Positions 9,025 to 22,018 of a stretch of 64,000 bases of DNA are shown piece after piece. The stretch is from Eudorina sp. 2006-703-Eu-15 (lineage: Eukaryota > Chlorophyta > Chlorophyceae > Chlamydomonadales > Volvocaceae): assembly GCA_003117195.1 (NCBI GenBank), contig BDSI01000142.1:1-64000 (forward strand), given 5' to 3'. The position numbers were made by a program, and so were the translations under genes. The notes below the pieces were generated by a model. The model had not been told where the DNA came from, searched no databases, and worked only from the letters and a program-made list of their open reading frames with translations. The first letter of the stretch is position 1; the number at the start of each line of letters is the position of its first letter.

Positions 9025-12000
9025 TGCTGAAAAACTAGGAAAAACTATTACTGGTGTGCGCAACCATTTTCCTGGCAAACATTGTGTTTGCACCTCGAGG
9101 CTCATGCAAAGACTCAAAACACAGGAAGCCTGCCCCCACACTGGCATGGAAAGCAGGTTATGTAGAGAGCTTGTTTCCTCTAACCTGTCATCGCGCATTC
9201 TCACGCCAACAGCACTGCGCCAGCAGCAACGCCGCGACGTATCCCATGTCCATGACCGGCGACTGATGTCATGGCAACGTTTCAATGCAGCCATCATTTT
9301 TAAACAACTAACAGAACCGATCTTCAAGGCAACTCATAAACCACAATCAGTCAGATGCAAGCGTAATGTGACAAGCAGCGACAACTAGATGGCAAATTTC
9401 AATTGAATAGACAAGCAACGTTTATCAAATGTCGTTAACCAGGAAAATGTCTGCCGATTTGTACAACCTTGGGCGCGTAGCATGATTGCCAGTCATAGCT
9501 ATACTGTGATATATTCAGGACTCGAGCACGAACGTCATTGCATTGGGGTTGAGGAACACCGATGATACCCGATCAAGGTGTCGTACAGCGGATACAACCA
9601 AAATTCGGTGACAAGATCAGCTGCAAAGCCTGCAAGGCTGCAACTCATTTACATATAACTCTACCAAGAATGTATAATAAATATGTTTCTGATCTATCAG
9701 GAATGCCTGTGCTTTGAGATTCAGTCTGCTGCGCCGGTACCACTCCATGCGCGAACAGGCGCAATCCCACACGCAGGAGATAGGTATTTATCATAGGCGT
9801 AGTTCAAAGCATCTGTGATTGGACGGAATGAAATCAAAGCTGACTAGCTAGCTAGCTGCTGCTGGACGTACGGTAGATAGGTTTTATTATTTCTGTACAT
9901 AAGGTAGATAGCCATCCACCGTGCCCACCACCAACTAACTCACCCACCGATGTAGACGGACCCAGCTGGCTGAGAGCTACCCCTTTTGCACATTATTGGC
10001 GGCCGTCCTGGGCGCGCGGCGGCGATGGCCTTCGTTCCTGACAACTAACTGGTGAGTAAGCTCATCACGAAAAGCTGGAAAACCAAGTTTGCTGCCTTGC
10101 TGCCCGCATTATTGAATAAACACACTCATCCGCACCCATACATCTGGGTCCGAACGAACTTCGAAGCTCGAAACTTACCAGCGACGGAGGATGCCGAACA
10201 GCAGGTGTGCGTGCGCCATACGCCCCCCCGCGCCGCCGAGACCCCTGCCGAGATCGATGCATGCGCGTGCGTGCGGGGCCCCGAACTAGGAGTGATATCT
10301 ATCGTTTCCCGGCGTATGTAACGCCGGGAAACGCAAGATGAATAATGAATGACGGAGGCAGCGTGACATGTATGGCTGGTAGGTGGATGGACGGACCCTG
10401 GGTCTCCCAGGTAGGTCCGTCATCGGTGTTCGTTACTAGCTATATAGCTATCTATCTATCTGCGGTAGGTGGCTGGGGTTCGCTCGATCGAATCCCACCG
10501 TACCGGCGCAAACGATCCTGCTGGCTGGGCGCGTGCACATTGGTGACGGACGGAGGGAATAGTCAACCCGCGCGCTCGCTCGAGGGTTGAATCGAGCCCC
10601 GTGCATGCATGGAAACTAACCCAAGGCTTTCATCAGACGGAGGCCTCCGTTTCCCAAAGAACCTTGCGGGGAGTACCTGGAGTTAGTTCCAACAAATGAA
10701 CGAAGCTCCAGCTCGATCTAACGCTGACGATCGATTATTCTCCGTCCGAGTGTGGGAGGGTAGGTGGGTGCGTGTATGTAGCAGGACAGCAGCTAGCATG
10801 CGCTGCCTACGTACGTACTGGCCGGGCGGCCGCAAACCACAGAAGACAAAATAGCCCAAGAAAGGGCGGGGTTCAAATAAAGGGCTGAGAGGGCGGGGTT
10901 CCTGACAACTCGAGTAAGTCTTTGCGCCACGCTGCTACAGGCAGGACGGAGCCTTAATGTACTGAATGTCATACATACACTGCAAAGTAAACATGTGCAG
11001 CAGGATGCAATGGTGCAAAACATCCGCGTAGCAAGGCGTACGCACGTCTTCCAAGCAAGAACCGTTAGTTGTTCGTTGCCTACGAGCATACAGCTGCGTA
11101 TAGTGTCCGTCGCGCCCCGGTAATAAACGTGTCCTACCTGTGTGTCACTGACAGCCGGCCATCATCACAATCAAGCAAGGCTCCGTCACACGCAAGGTGC
11201 GGGGGATCGGGTCTCCGAACGAACTGCTGCGCTACATACACCGGTAGGTACCCAAGTAATAATTCCGTCCATACCGTCAAGCCCACGCACCGCCGCTTTA
11301 TTCGCTCGATCGCTCGCTCGGTATCACTACTCGCTCGCCCCACAACGGTCCCCCCAGCACATACATTCAAGTAAAACAAGCACCGGACAATTTGCTTCGA
11401 GTGGTTGGCTAGCTGCACCCGTCGTCGGCAGGTCGGTGTCGCTCGCTCGCGAGGTCCTTCGCATACTTCGCATACTTCGCGATCGCAAGCAAGCACGATT
11501 TGTTTTGCCGCGCGTCCTGCTGTATGTGGCCCCCCCATCCTCATCAGTATCCTCATCAGCTCCATGCATGCATGATTGCATTGCCACTCATCATCATTTT
11601 CCCACCTCTACTGGCTGGCAATTAATGCCCCCTCAACGAAATGGAACCTGTGTGGATGCGTGGCCAGAAAACGTCTGCTCCCTGCTGCCTCCACTACAAC
11701 CACACGCACGTGCGACAGGATTGCCGTACGTTGTCTGATCCCGCCCCAAATCAGCGCATGCAGCGCTAACGAAATAGCTTTGGGGCCCACGCATGCAAAG
11801 GCTTCCCTCACAAGCAGCTTGTGTGTGTTCGAATGACATACATCGATCGCTTCACTCCATGCATCCATGTTTCACGCAGGCATCGAACGGCGGGAAAGAA
11901 CCTGGCCAGAGATAGAGGAGTACAGCACCCATGCCGTACGTACAGCTAGCGCTCTATTTTTGACCGGCCGTAAACGTTCTTCATAATACCAGCAGCAAAC

Positions 12001-12223
12001 AAAAATTCAACGCTATCCGTCGCAACCCTCTAGCTAATAAGACGAGCGAGCGATAATAATATAAAGTAGATATTAATCGTCATGCGAGGCCCCGACGACG
12101 CAACAAGCTGCTTCTGCTGCTCGTTTGTAAAGGATCCAGCTAATCCAGCAGCCATCAGTAGTGACTATAGTGACGCCCGCCCGCCTATAGTGACGCCCGC
12201 ACGAGGCAGGCCCGCGCGCCCAG
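9025..12223. other. intergenic stretch between two - strand genes
   Basis: No coding exon is supported. Composition is more AT-rich than the genic DNA, with many TACGTA, GATCGATC, GCTCGCTCG and ATGCATGC words. It should contain the promoter and 5' UTR of the gene at 5378-9024 and the 3' UTR of the SRCR gene ending at 12224. A perfect 13-bp hairpin is at 10303-10333. No convincing TATA box or conserved element could be assigned. Confidence 0.5.
10303..10333. repeat. perfect 13-bp hairpin with TGTAA across its loop edge
   Basis: The arms CGTTTCCCGGCGT and ACGCCGGGAAACG are perfect reverse complements separated by ATGTA. The word TGTAA spans the loop edge on the + strand. No neighbouring exon ends nearby on the + strand, so a terminator or 3'-end role is only a possibility. 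Confidence 0.85.
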
Positions 12224-15200
12224 CTAGGCGGGCCTCGTCAATTCGACAAAGACTTCATTACCAGCGGCGGCCCCGCGGCGATTACTGTTTGTGATGACGT
12301 ATTCGGGGCGCCTGCTGTTGTTGGTCGCCGTCGTCGTGGCGTCGATGACAGCAGAAGGGTCCTCCGCGGCGTCCCTCATCAGCAGTGTGTCAGCAAGGCC
12401 TCGGTTCATCATGTACAGCTCATGGGTGGGCAGCCGTCCGAGATCCATGAACGGCCTCCGCGAACTACTACTCCTGCTCTGTCTTGTCGGTCTTCGCCCC
12501 GCCGCCGCCGGTAATAAGACGTGCGGCTGGCCGCTCGGCGCGGCGGTATCCACAGCGACCAACGCGAGGCGCCGGCCACAGCACCGGCGGCAGGTGCACC
12601 ACGTAACAACCAAGGCCAGGATTGCAGCAAACAGCAACCCCAAGACGGATGACAGAACGATGATGACCGTCCTGGCTGTACCCGATTTCTGCTGCTGCTG
12701 CTGTTGCTTCGGTAACAGCAATGGTGGCTCCGTCGTCGTCACTACTGAAGCGGCGCCAGGCTCTACCGCCGCCGGCGGCAGTGGCGGCGGGGGTTGGCGC
12801 CATGGCGGCGGGGATGGTGGCACCTGCTCCTTTGGGGGCTGTGCGGGATAGATGGAGGCCGACGGCCCTGCTGGCGCTGAACCAACCAACATGGGACACG
12901 CACGCACATACATGCAGCAGCAGATAGATTAGATAGGTCGGTGCATGTGGCGGATAGAGGCACGGTACGTAGCAGTACTAAACGTAGAAAACACTACAAA
13001 CGCTCACAGTATAATACCAGGAGTCCAAATGGGTTTCCAACCATCCGGTAAGCCTTAGCGTCTTACACACTAAATACGTAAACACAAGTCGATCGGCCAC
13101 AGCAATATGTATGTATATATGTAGGCTACATACGTATTTAACCAAGGAATGAAGTAAACGATCTGCCTACATTATTTTTCGTGGACGTGAGAGCCTACCT
13201 CTGGTGCTCAAAGCAGGCAGCTACGTAATCTCGGCTCACCTGGTGGTGGCGGCGGCGGCTGCGATGGTGCGGTGGGAGGTAGCTGTGGGGCTGATGGCGC
13301 AATGCCTGTCACCGAGAGAAGCACGACATACATACAGCCCGTGCATGCGTGGGGCGCAGTCAACATACGTGCGTACGTCGGAATCATGGATGTAAGGACG
13401 GACTGGTTGATTGCAGGCCCGGCCCTAGTTACCGTAGGTACCGTCGATGACTAGGTGGAACTTTGTAGAGCGCGAGCGGGCAGGTGACCTACATACTGGC
13501 AACAGTAAATACAGTCTACTCGCTCACCATGGCAACTGACGCCCACGTCCTGCAGCAAGACGCAGCACGCAGGACAAATGATTCAATCGCTCAAGTCCGT
13601 CCACACTTATTACTGGCTGGTTCTTTCACTCCGTTTTTGGGTAGGGAATAGGTAGAATAGACAGAATATCCAATGTCTTCAAAACATTTGCCACGCAGAA
13701 TGCCGTTCCAACGATAGATCCACACACAGCATACATACACAGCACCGTACAGCACCCACCACCAACCACAAAACCCTGCATAACATTAACCTTTCCATTC
13801 CAGGAATGTCGTCAACGTGGAGGGACGACATGGACCACTTCCGTCCTCTTCCTATATCCCCTATATATATCACATTATTACAACAAAGAATTTGACATAA
13901 TTTATAACTGTAGAAAAAAAACAAAATATAAAAGCAATAACTTGTCTCCTGTCCCTTCACCGAAGGAATGGGAAACAACCCTAAAATACAATATAAAACA
14001 AATACTTTTAGGATAACAAATAAAACTAACATAAGTAATGACAAAAACGCAGCAGTTCCCCCTAGGGGACAACATGAGCTTTGAATAACAACATATAAAA
14101 TGCATACCGTATTTTCTTTTATTAGATCTTTGATTTTTTACTTCACAACAAACTTTTGACAAACAATTAATTAAACAATTCTTTACTACATAAATATATT
14201 TAGTTAAAAGCTAAACTTCGTACTACTACTTAAGTTCTGTAACGGTTTCGTTTGTCCCATTGTTGTCTTCCCCCCTCTGTTTCCCCATGTCCCCTGTACG
14301 TCGTCTCGTCTTCGTCCCCTTCTGGTGAACTGTTGCTTTCCCGTAGGGGACAGCTTTCCCCTCCGGGGAAGGGGGAAACTATTCCCTTACAGGAAATGTG
14401 TCCCCGCAGGTGTTCCCCTTCCCCGCCCTCCGGGGACATAGTTTGTCGTCCCCTTTGGGGGAACCAAAGGGGAACTGCGTTCCCCTCCGGGGACAGGGGA
14501 GCGCATTAAAATTAATGCTGTCGTCCCTGTGTAATTAAATTATTTCCCCTTTGGGGACGTAATTTAATTACATTCCCTGTAAGGGAATAGTTCCCCTGTC
14601 TCCGGAGGGGAACGTAGTTCCCATTTGATTCCCCCAGAGGGGACGACAAACTACGTCCCCGGGATATATATCCCGCATCGTACTCATAACGGAACCACTA
14701 AAACAGTATTATTAGCCCGCTTTCCAGAAAATATAGATAATTCAAGCAAACAACTCCGCACGCACACTATCTAACTACTGCCACCCGACCCAAGTCGACG
14801 TTCTGCGCACGCAGGGGTTGGCGCACGCATGTATGCATGTGCTGTGTACGCACGCACCTACCTCGCTGTGGCCACAATCACTGACGCCCCAGCCACGGAA
14901 GACGCAGTCAGACAGGCGCTCGGGGACGAATCCCACGGACTTCGGATCGCAGCGGACATCATCCTGCAAAATGCATAAACAAAAATATACCAAGCGAGCA
15001 TGACATCGTACATCGTACATACATCACGGCATCATATCATCATCATATACACCACCCTTGGCTCTGTGTGTATGTACCGTACGTACAAGCAACGAATCGG
15101 AATAATCCATGCACGCGCGCATAAAATGCGCTGTATATATATACACATACTCTGATCCGTTCCTCGTTTGCAGCTCAGGTGCTACGTGATTCGAATATAC

Positions 15201-18200
15201 CGATATGCTAGATATGCAACGTACTTAAGCCCTCAACCGAACTAATCAAACATGACAACCTATCATAACGGCCGGCACTCATACCGATTTGCAACTGCTG
15301 CCCAATAATCACGCATCATTGACTTATAACATCCCTGCCTATGCTAATCTGAACATACAGCAGCCGCAGCACCGTCGTATGTCGGTACTCCAACTTCCTA
15401 TGTACGTACATATATACGTACTCGCGAGGCGGCTGTTACCACGCATCATCACATTCCATCACCACCCGCCGCTGCGCTGCCCGCCCACATAGCCACGCAG
15501 TATATATAATGAGTAATACGTATGAGCGTACAGCCCCGAGTCATCCCGGGTTACGCCTTTATGCTTACAACTAGTCCGGCCCAGACACGCAACGAACGAA
15601 TAATAATTTTGCTTTCGACTCTATCTACAGGTGCTCATCGACTCTCACTTCATTCTCTCGCACGCACGCACCATGAGGATCAGGCCGCTTCCGGGGCCCC
15701 AGGCGGGTGGAGGCGATATCGATGCGCCCTGGTACACAGCTGTCCCAGCGTTGTAGCCCAGCTGCCTGCAGACGACAGTCGCCTCGGCATCACCAAAATA
15801 ATCATCACTGCGCGCGCACGGGTAGGTAGGTGCAAGACAGCGGCGGCCGTTCGTGTAATTACGTACAAATAATAAACACGCATTCGATCGTTATCTACAT
15901 ACATGTACGCAGCATCAACACCATCCACATACAAACAACAATGGTCCACGCAATCTGCTGCGTGCGTGGCACATACACAGGGATAGCCACATATATACGC
16001 CATCCCTCATCAGTTTCCCACCATCATGAAAGAACGACGGAACGTACCAAACAGTGCCCCAGGCAAAGCCATTGAAGACCTCGACGCGGCCTTGGCTGCT
16101 TGTGTTGCCGCCAGTAAGCCGTACGGCGATAACACCTGCATGCAGGCACCAACAATTATATCGATTTTGGACGCCGACCGACGGACGAGAGAGCGCGAGA
16201 CGCCATTGATTGATGCATGACGGAATGGTAGGTGATCACACCAAGCAAACTATCTAACCAAGCAACCAACAACGATGAACGAAGCCGGTCGGTGCGCCAG
16301 CTGGATGCATGAATGACGGAATTGATGGTCTGACGCGGACAATAACGAAATGCCCTGGTAGGTATACACCGGTGATCCCTTTGGGGTCCGCTGTAACGTT
16401 CATTCATTCATTCAATAAGTATACTTGTATGAACCGACGCATGCACTAGAGGCACGCATGCACACGCCATGCATGCATTCAGCAACTAACGAAGACTGGT
16501 CAGTGCTCTGGCGGCAGCATGCGTGTTATCACCCAATTCAACAGCATACATCAGCAGATAGAAGCTCAAGCGTTACCAGCCAGCCCGCGGCGGCGTTTCG
16601 TAAAAATACTATCGCTTGGTGTATGAATATTATTTGTTTGCAATAGCGCTATATATTATTCAAAAAACTACGTACATGCAAACAGGCGCACGACTACGCA
16701 AGGCACATAGGTGCAGCTAGTACAGCACGCAGACGTCAGCAGGCAGGGCAGGGGGCGGCTCTCACACACGCACTTGCAGGCGAAGGGGGCGGTGGCGACG
16801 GACGTAATGGAGGTTGGGACGGCCGTGGAGAGGACGGCGCTTTGGGTGGCGCCATTGGTGGCGCTGGCGCATCTGCGGGCAGGTAGGTGTCAGCACATAC
16901 ACATACACATACGCACGTGTATCACACGCACGTATGGTGTACGTCGCCAGCAGAAATAAAAGAGCGTTTGTAAGTACGGCGCGCGCTGCTGCCATCATTG
17001 AAGGGTGGGTAGCTAGAGCACCGACGACTACACCGACCTTTCACGGCATGTGCATGTCTCTATCTTGCTGCAACGCCAACAATGCTATTGATTGTATGTG
17101 GCGAAGCACTTCCGATATGAATGGCTGCGTGCTGTTAAAGCAGTTGTTACATCTGCGAGCCACGGAATGCTTGTCAGTCGGCACCCGCGCGACAAATAAA
17201 TCGGTTCTTGGTTGAATGTTCATTCGCTGGGAAATGAACTGCACGCACGAGGGGCATGGCGGCGAATATATAATTGCTTGTATTGCCCCTGACAAGCAGA
17301 CAAGAGTAGACAAGAGCCATTCAGCCTGCTGCTGCAAGTCGCTCGCCCATCCAAGCAAGCGAGCTAGCGGTGTGGAGCAAGCCACCGAAAACAAATAAGC
17401 AAGTATGAGGCGGTCGATCGGTAATGCACGTACATTCCAGTGTTACAGAATGGGATCGGAGCTGCCCTCAATTCGTGCGTGGAATTCCATGGTATCAATG
17501 TGTATGGTACAAGCCCAGGACACGCACGCACGGCCCGGCCGCCGTATATATGTATTCCATAGGCCAAGTTGTGCCAAAATTAGCAGGTAGGACACCGGTA
17601 CATACAGACATGTTGAGCTAACGAGTAGCGCGCCGTGATGATGCGACACATCATCGCCGACATGTCTGTATGTAGAGGAACGAAGACTGCGTAGGAATAC
17701 ATACATACATCTTCCTTTCTTTCTTGCTTTATTTATTGTCGCTCGGTACTTACCGCTGCAACTCACTCCCACATCCTGCTTGGCAGCGTAGCGTCGACAT
17801 GGTGGCGCGTATTAACGTACGGATTGGAAAGCAAGGCGGCGCCAATAGCATTACTGTTATTGCTTGTCATCACCATGCATAATCATCAGGTTCATTCGTG
17901 TATCCTTTGCTTATTTACTACACGCATGCAATGCCCCATTAGCCCCGTGCGGATGGAGCGAGATAGATTGCGACGTAATACTTTTAATATGTTATTAATT
18001 TATAATTTAGAATAGAACATTTAATATTAATAAATTGTTTAATTATCTGATATTCAATAATTAATGTGAATTTTATGAAAATAATAAGAATCTATTACAT
18101 GAATAATATTATAAATATAATATATAACACAATAAATAAATAATATAATTGTACGTGCAAGGTAGAGTACAAAACAAATGTTAGCTACGTAGGTTATTAA

Positions 18201-20229
18201 AGATTAAACAAGTCCCTAACCCCTGCCATAATTGCTTTCCTAATCACTATAATCACCGCACCGGTTCAACGTATCGCTGTTGACCATTTATTATAGCTCG
18301 CCTTCACGCGCGCACCTCATCATGATTGCAATTACTGACGCCCCAGCCAGGGAACTTGCAATCTGCCAGACGGCCCGGAGTGAAGCCCACGGTCTTGGAA
18401 TCACAACGGACGTCGTCCTGCATATATATGCACGAACGGGGCAAGCAATACAAGCAAGCAACGAACGAAGCGACGCCTTACTTGACGCTGATCGATAACG
18501 CTGCAGGGCGGGGCCAGTAATCAAGCAGGCAGGTACTGGAAGCAAATGCATTATTTCACAACGGGAATGAGGGACCCGGCGGGCAATGCCGCCGATGGAT
18601 GATGAGAGCAGCTGGGTTTAGGTGAACGCCTCGCATGAAAGCGCTACGAGGTTGGGTACGTAATACACGCAACATATTTACGTGCCGCGTTAGTTGGTGT
18701 CCACGCATCACTAGTTAGGTCAACTGCTGGTTATTTCTGCTGCATTAACATACATACATGAATCAATGGATGGATGATACGTTACAGCGGACCCCAAAGG
18801 TCCCGGCATATGTATGCGGTCCCGGCACGCACGCACTCGCGCCCACGCACCATGAGGATGAGCCCCCCACGCACTATGAGGATGAGCCCACGCACCATGA
18901 GAATGAGCCCACGCACCATGAGGATGAGCCCACGCACCATGAGGATGAGCCCACGCACACACTCGCGCCCCACGCACCATGAGGATGAGCCCGGATCCGG
19001 GGCCCCATGAAGGCGGCGGTGACGAATACTGGTACGTAGCAACACCAGATTTGAAACCCAACTCTCGGCACACGACGGCGGCCTCAGTGTTGGTGAACCC
19101 ATCGTCACTAACCTCCGTCGCCCGTCGTTGGTGCGGGGACATGTATGTATGTATGTGTGGCAGGCAGCAGCGGGCATACATCACTTGGCAAAGAATAAAC
19201 AAACGTGCGTGTATGTACAGCGCGCGCGGGAATAACAGCGGGAACATGCGCACGTGCATTATCACATGCGTGCGTGGGGATGGAGGCGCAAATAAGTAAA
19301 CACGCCACGCACCCAGGAAAGGTAGGGAGACGTCTTCACGAAACGTCTCCTACACCTATGAAGTAAAGAACAACTTTTCGCGCAGTTCCAACAGCTAACC
19401 ATGCATGCATGCACCCGCACATCGGCGTTAAATTATTTTGTACATACCCCTCGCTCCCCAATTAATAACGCACGCCACTTACCACACTGTGCCCCACACG
19501 TATCCATTGAAGATTTCGACACGGCCCTCGCCCTTCGAGCTGCTGTTGCCGACCAGTTTCACGACAATGGCACCTGCAGCGTAGCAGGCACGGTGATAGA
19601 GATAGATGCCCGCAACGTTGACGACGTTGCTTGACGGCTTTGTTTGTTGATGCGTACATGTTTTTTTGCGCAGTAGTAGTGCGTCCTGTTTCACGCCGCT
19701 ACGGGAAATAATTACATTCCATAGCGCGCGGCTGTGCGTCGGCACAAACAACATGCATATAACACCCCTACATTTGGTCATACATTTTTTGAGTTACACG
19801 TACTACTGGGAGGAAAAAGAGCACCACCGAGGCACGCAATTCGCGCAAGCAGCAGTGTTTGGAATATTATTACCGTATCTGGAAGGTTGCCAGTTACGCG
19901 CATCGATGTATGTTTATTGGAGAGGGACACCGACGTACACATGCACGTACGCATGCATATGCGTTAGTTCATGTCGTCAAGTACGTGCATGCTGGGACGG
20001 ACACATACATCGCTTGGGCAGCAGTGGACCCGGCCCGGCGCCTACGTAGCTGCACCTTTATTTATTTACCGCAGTCATCCTGCGCTACATTACGTAACAT
20101 ATATGTCACCTGCTGGACTCGGCGTTGGACGTGGTGGCGGCGAGGCAACGGCGTCCGTTGGGGGCTGGAGCGGCGGCAGCGTGGGGCCAGCAACTCTGGT
20201 CGGGGTTTGTGGAGGATCACTCAAGATGC
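12224..20229 (-). CDS. SRCR-domain single-pass membrane receptor-like protein, 5' end missing
   Basis: Exons on the - strand are 20229-20110, 19573-19483, 19107-18978, 18417-18316, 17775-17754, 16872-16774, 16135-16048, 15807-15672, 14963-14862, 13549-13528, 13305-13240 and 12876-12224 (stop TAG 12224-12226). They encode 542 residues, and every junction closes in phase. The order is Pro-rich linker, SRCR domain, Pro-rich linker, SRCR domain, Pro-rich stalk, membrane helix (TVIIVLSSVLGLLFAAILAL) with a Cys/Arg stop-transfer, and a cytoplasmic tail of about 115 residues. Each SRCR domain shows GRVE-FNG-WGTVCDD, AVVCR-LG, DVRCD, WGVS-C and DVGVSC, six cysteines as in group A domains. SRCR proteins are known from Chlamydomonas; their ligands are not. 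The leading exon enters in phase 1, so at least one 5' exon is needed. None is recognisable before the repeats at 20.4-22 kb. Confidence 0.85.
13860..14700. other. AT-rich, palindrome-dense patch resembling organelle DNA
   Basis: At 13860-14230 the base composition drops to very AT-rich. From 14230 to 14695 it becomes a dense set of short palindromes built on TTCCCC, TCCGGGGAC, TTTGGGGA and CCCTGTAAGGGAAT, separated by AATTAAATTA-type spacers. Volvocine organelle genomes are known for short palindromic repeats in AT-rich spacers, so a nuclear insertion of plastid or mitochondrial DNA is likely (inference). It lies in the intron between SRCR exons 14862-14963 and 13528-13549. No organelle gene is recognisable. 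Confidence 0.6.
16371..16402 (+). repeat. R3 repeat end (GGGGTCCGCTGTAACGTTCATTC)
   Basis: It reads CCTTTGGGGTCCGCTGTAAC then GTTCATTCATTC. The same core appears at 45994-46023 on + and inverted at 18784-18806 and 38567-38598. It lies in an intron of the SRCR gene. Confidence 0.7.
17960..18175. other. strongly AT-rich intronic segment
   Basis: About 215 bp of nearly pure A/T with TAATATTA, AATAATAT and ATAAATAA words, in the intron between SRCR exons 18316-18417 and 17754-17775. It stands out from the surrounding sequence and may be a second organelle-derived insertion. No coding content is seen. Confidence 0.5.
18784..18810 (-). repeat. R3 repeat end, inverted copy
   Basis: The + strand reads CGTTACAGCGGACCCCAAAG. 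Its reverse complement matches the copy at 16371-16402, including the flanking CTTTGG. It lies in the intron of the SRCR gene. Confidence 0.7.
18846..18990 (-). repeat. 21-bp tandem array that duplicates a splice donor
   Basis: Immediately after SRCR exon 19107-18978 on the - strand, the exon end and its donor (CTCATCCTCATG then GTGCGTG) are repeated in about six units of 21 bp, with two partial spacers. Each unit restores a potential ATG/GTGCGT donor. Because 21 is a multiple of three, use of a later donor would add in-frame heptapeptides (GLILMVR). The homologous exon 15807-15672 of the other SRCR domain has a single donor. Confidence 0.85.
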
Positions 20230-20890
20230 CTGCGCACGCGGATGGAAGTCGTCGTCACGGACGCACCCGCAGCACGTCGAAAGGCAGTCAATAAATCATC
20301 CGCTTGAAGTGAGTGATGCTCTTCGCAAGTTGATTGATGAAAAGCAAACAGTACAGCGCGCCCTTCGCGAAGGAGTAAATCGATATATACACAGGGTTTA
20401 TGGGGTTTTTATAAAAAGAGTTTATATGTAGGGGTGAAAATTACACCGTGACCCCCACTTCTGACCGTAATTTCATACGGTGTAATTGCGCAACACCGTA
20501 ATCTACCGTACATTGACGGTGGGATCGGGGGCAAAGTCGACCGTAAGGGTGTGTTCACATATAGTCCAATTCGGACTAGGATTTGAAGGGCAATTCATGC
20601 CGTTTTCCTGAATCGCATTCACAAGGGCGAGAAGGCGGCACATGCCCAGCCACTACTGATGCTCGCCCCAGTAAAACGCAAGGAACGCCAGAGATACTAC
20701 AATAGTTACCCAAAATAAGTTTTATTCTTTTTATTGAGTTAATTGCCTGGCTGGCTTGTACGTACACCGCTGCACCTAGTTCAGAAGTGCGCACGGTGCT
20801 TACGGTTTTCCGTGGGATGGCGGCGCGCGGTGCACCGCGGTGCACCGTCACGTGACGGTCCGCCCGTAAATTCCGGATTTTGTGAACCTT
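20230..20890. other. stretch without gene; inverted repeat and CCGTAA words
   Basis: This lies upstream of the first recognisable SRCR exon on the - strand, where further exons would be expected, but none is seen. An 11-bp perfect inverted repeat (AATTACACCGT at 20439-20449, ACGGTGTAATT at 20477-20487) and repeated ACCGTAA words up to 20545 suggest an unclassified transposon end. CACGTG-centred palindromes occur at 20845-20860. Confidence 0.45.
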
Positions 20891-21138
20891 AAATTATATT
20901 ATATTATATTATATTATATTATATTATATTATATTATATTATATTATATTATATTATATTATATTATATTATATTATATTATATTATATTATATTATATT
21001 ATATTATATTATATTATATTATATTATATTATATTATATTATATTATATTATATTATATTATATTATATTATATTATATTATATTATATTATATTATATT
21101 ATATTATATTATATTATATTATATTATATTATATTATA
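20890..21138 (+). repeat. ATATT pentanucleotide satellite
   Basis: About 50 perfect ATATT units with no interruption. Confidence 0.98.
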
Positions 21139-21356
21139 TCACTGAAGTGTACTTCACACGGGCGAGTGCGCCTTAAAATAATGGACGCAGTGATATATCG
21201 TGATTTATCTGTCATGGGCCCAGATTTATTAGCGTTGCATAACGCGGGTAATTCCCGTACGTATCATCGAACGGAGGTGGTCATACGAAGGCCTGTAGTG
21301 AAAATAATGCACAATATGTATGTTCATGCGTGCTGATACATATGCTCCGCATTTTG

Positions 21357-21461
<105 letters not shown>

Positions 21462-21970
21462 GCGCCTTCGTCAGAGATTCTGGTTACAGGCTTCCGTACA
21501 TGACTCTCGAACAACTCGCCATCGCCAGATAGACCCGCGCTGTACACCGGATCTGATCTGAGGCGGCGGCGAAGGCGGCCTGTGACGCTGACTCGAAGTG
21601 CAGTGCCTGGACCACCGATGGAAGGGTCTACACCGACGTCGTGGATTTGACTGATTGGTCATCGCTGTCGTACTCATTCTTCCCCGTTGACGTGTCTATG
21701 TACCTCAAAACAGGTAGGTGTGCCCCTCGTCAGTAACGAATGCCGCCACGCACGACTTTTAATGTAGCAGCAATAATGCTATTTGCCATGACCGATTTGT
21801 AAAGCATCAAGTAAAGCAGTGCTACCGACGCAAACACACAGCGAGCACTCAACAGCAGGCCGGGCGCTCTAATCCGTCTGGCTTCGGTGGCATAAAACTA
21901 ACAACGTATGATTATTGCACGCCGCGCTAGCTAGCTAGGCACGTACATGCATGCATGTATGTTACGCAAC

Positions 21971-21971
<1 letters not shown>

Positions 21972-22016
<45 letters not shown>
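21972..22016 (+). repeat. TA dinucleotide repeat
   Basis: About 22 TA units in the intron of the PAN-like pseudogene, directly followed by repeat R4. Confidence 0.95.

Positions 22017-22018
<2 letters not shown>

Noticed and set aside
10485..10510. GGGTTCGCTCGATCGAATCCC as a tRNA T-arm
   Set aside because: No acceptor, D or anticodon stems can be drawn around it.
11134..11738. Overlapping frames of 140-200 residues on both strands between 11.1 and 11.7 kb
   Set aside because: Low coding character, rich in GCTCGCTCG and simple words, with no splice signals or family motif.
13679..14162. Two - strand frames rich in Phe, Ile, Leu and Tyr resembling membrane protein
   Set aside because: They arise from AT-rich sequence in an SRCR intron, overlap each other in different frames and have no splice signals.
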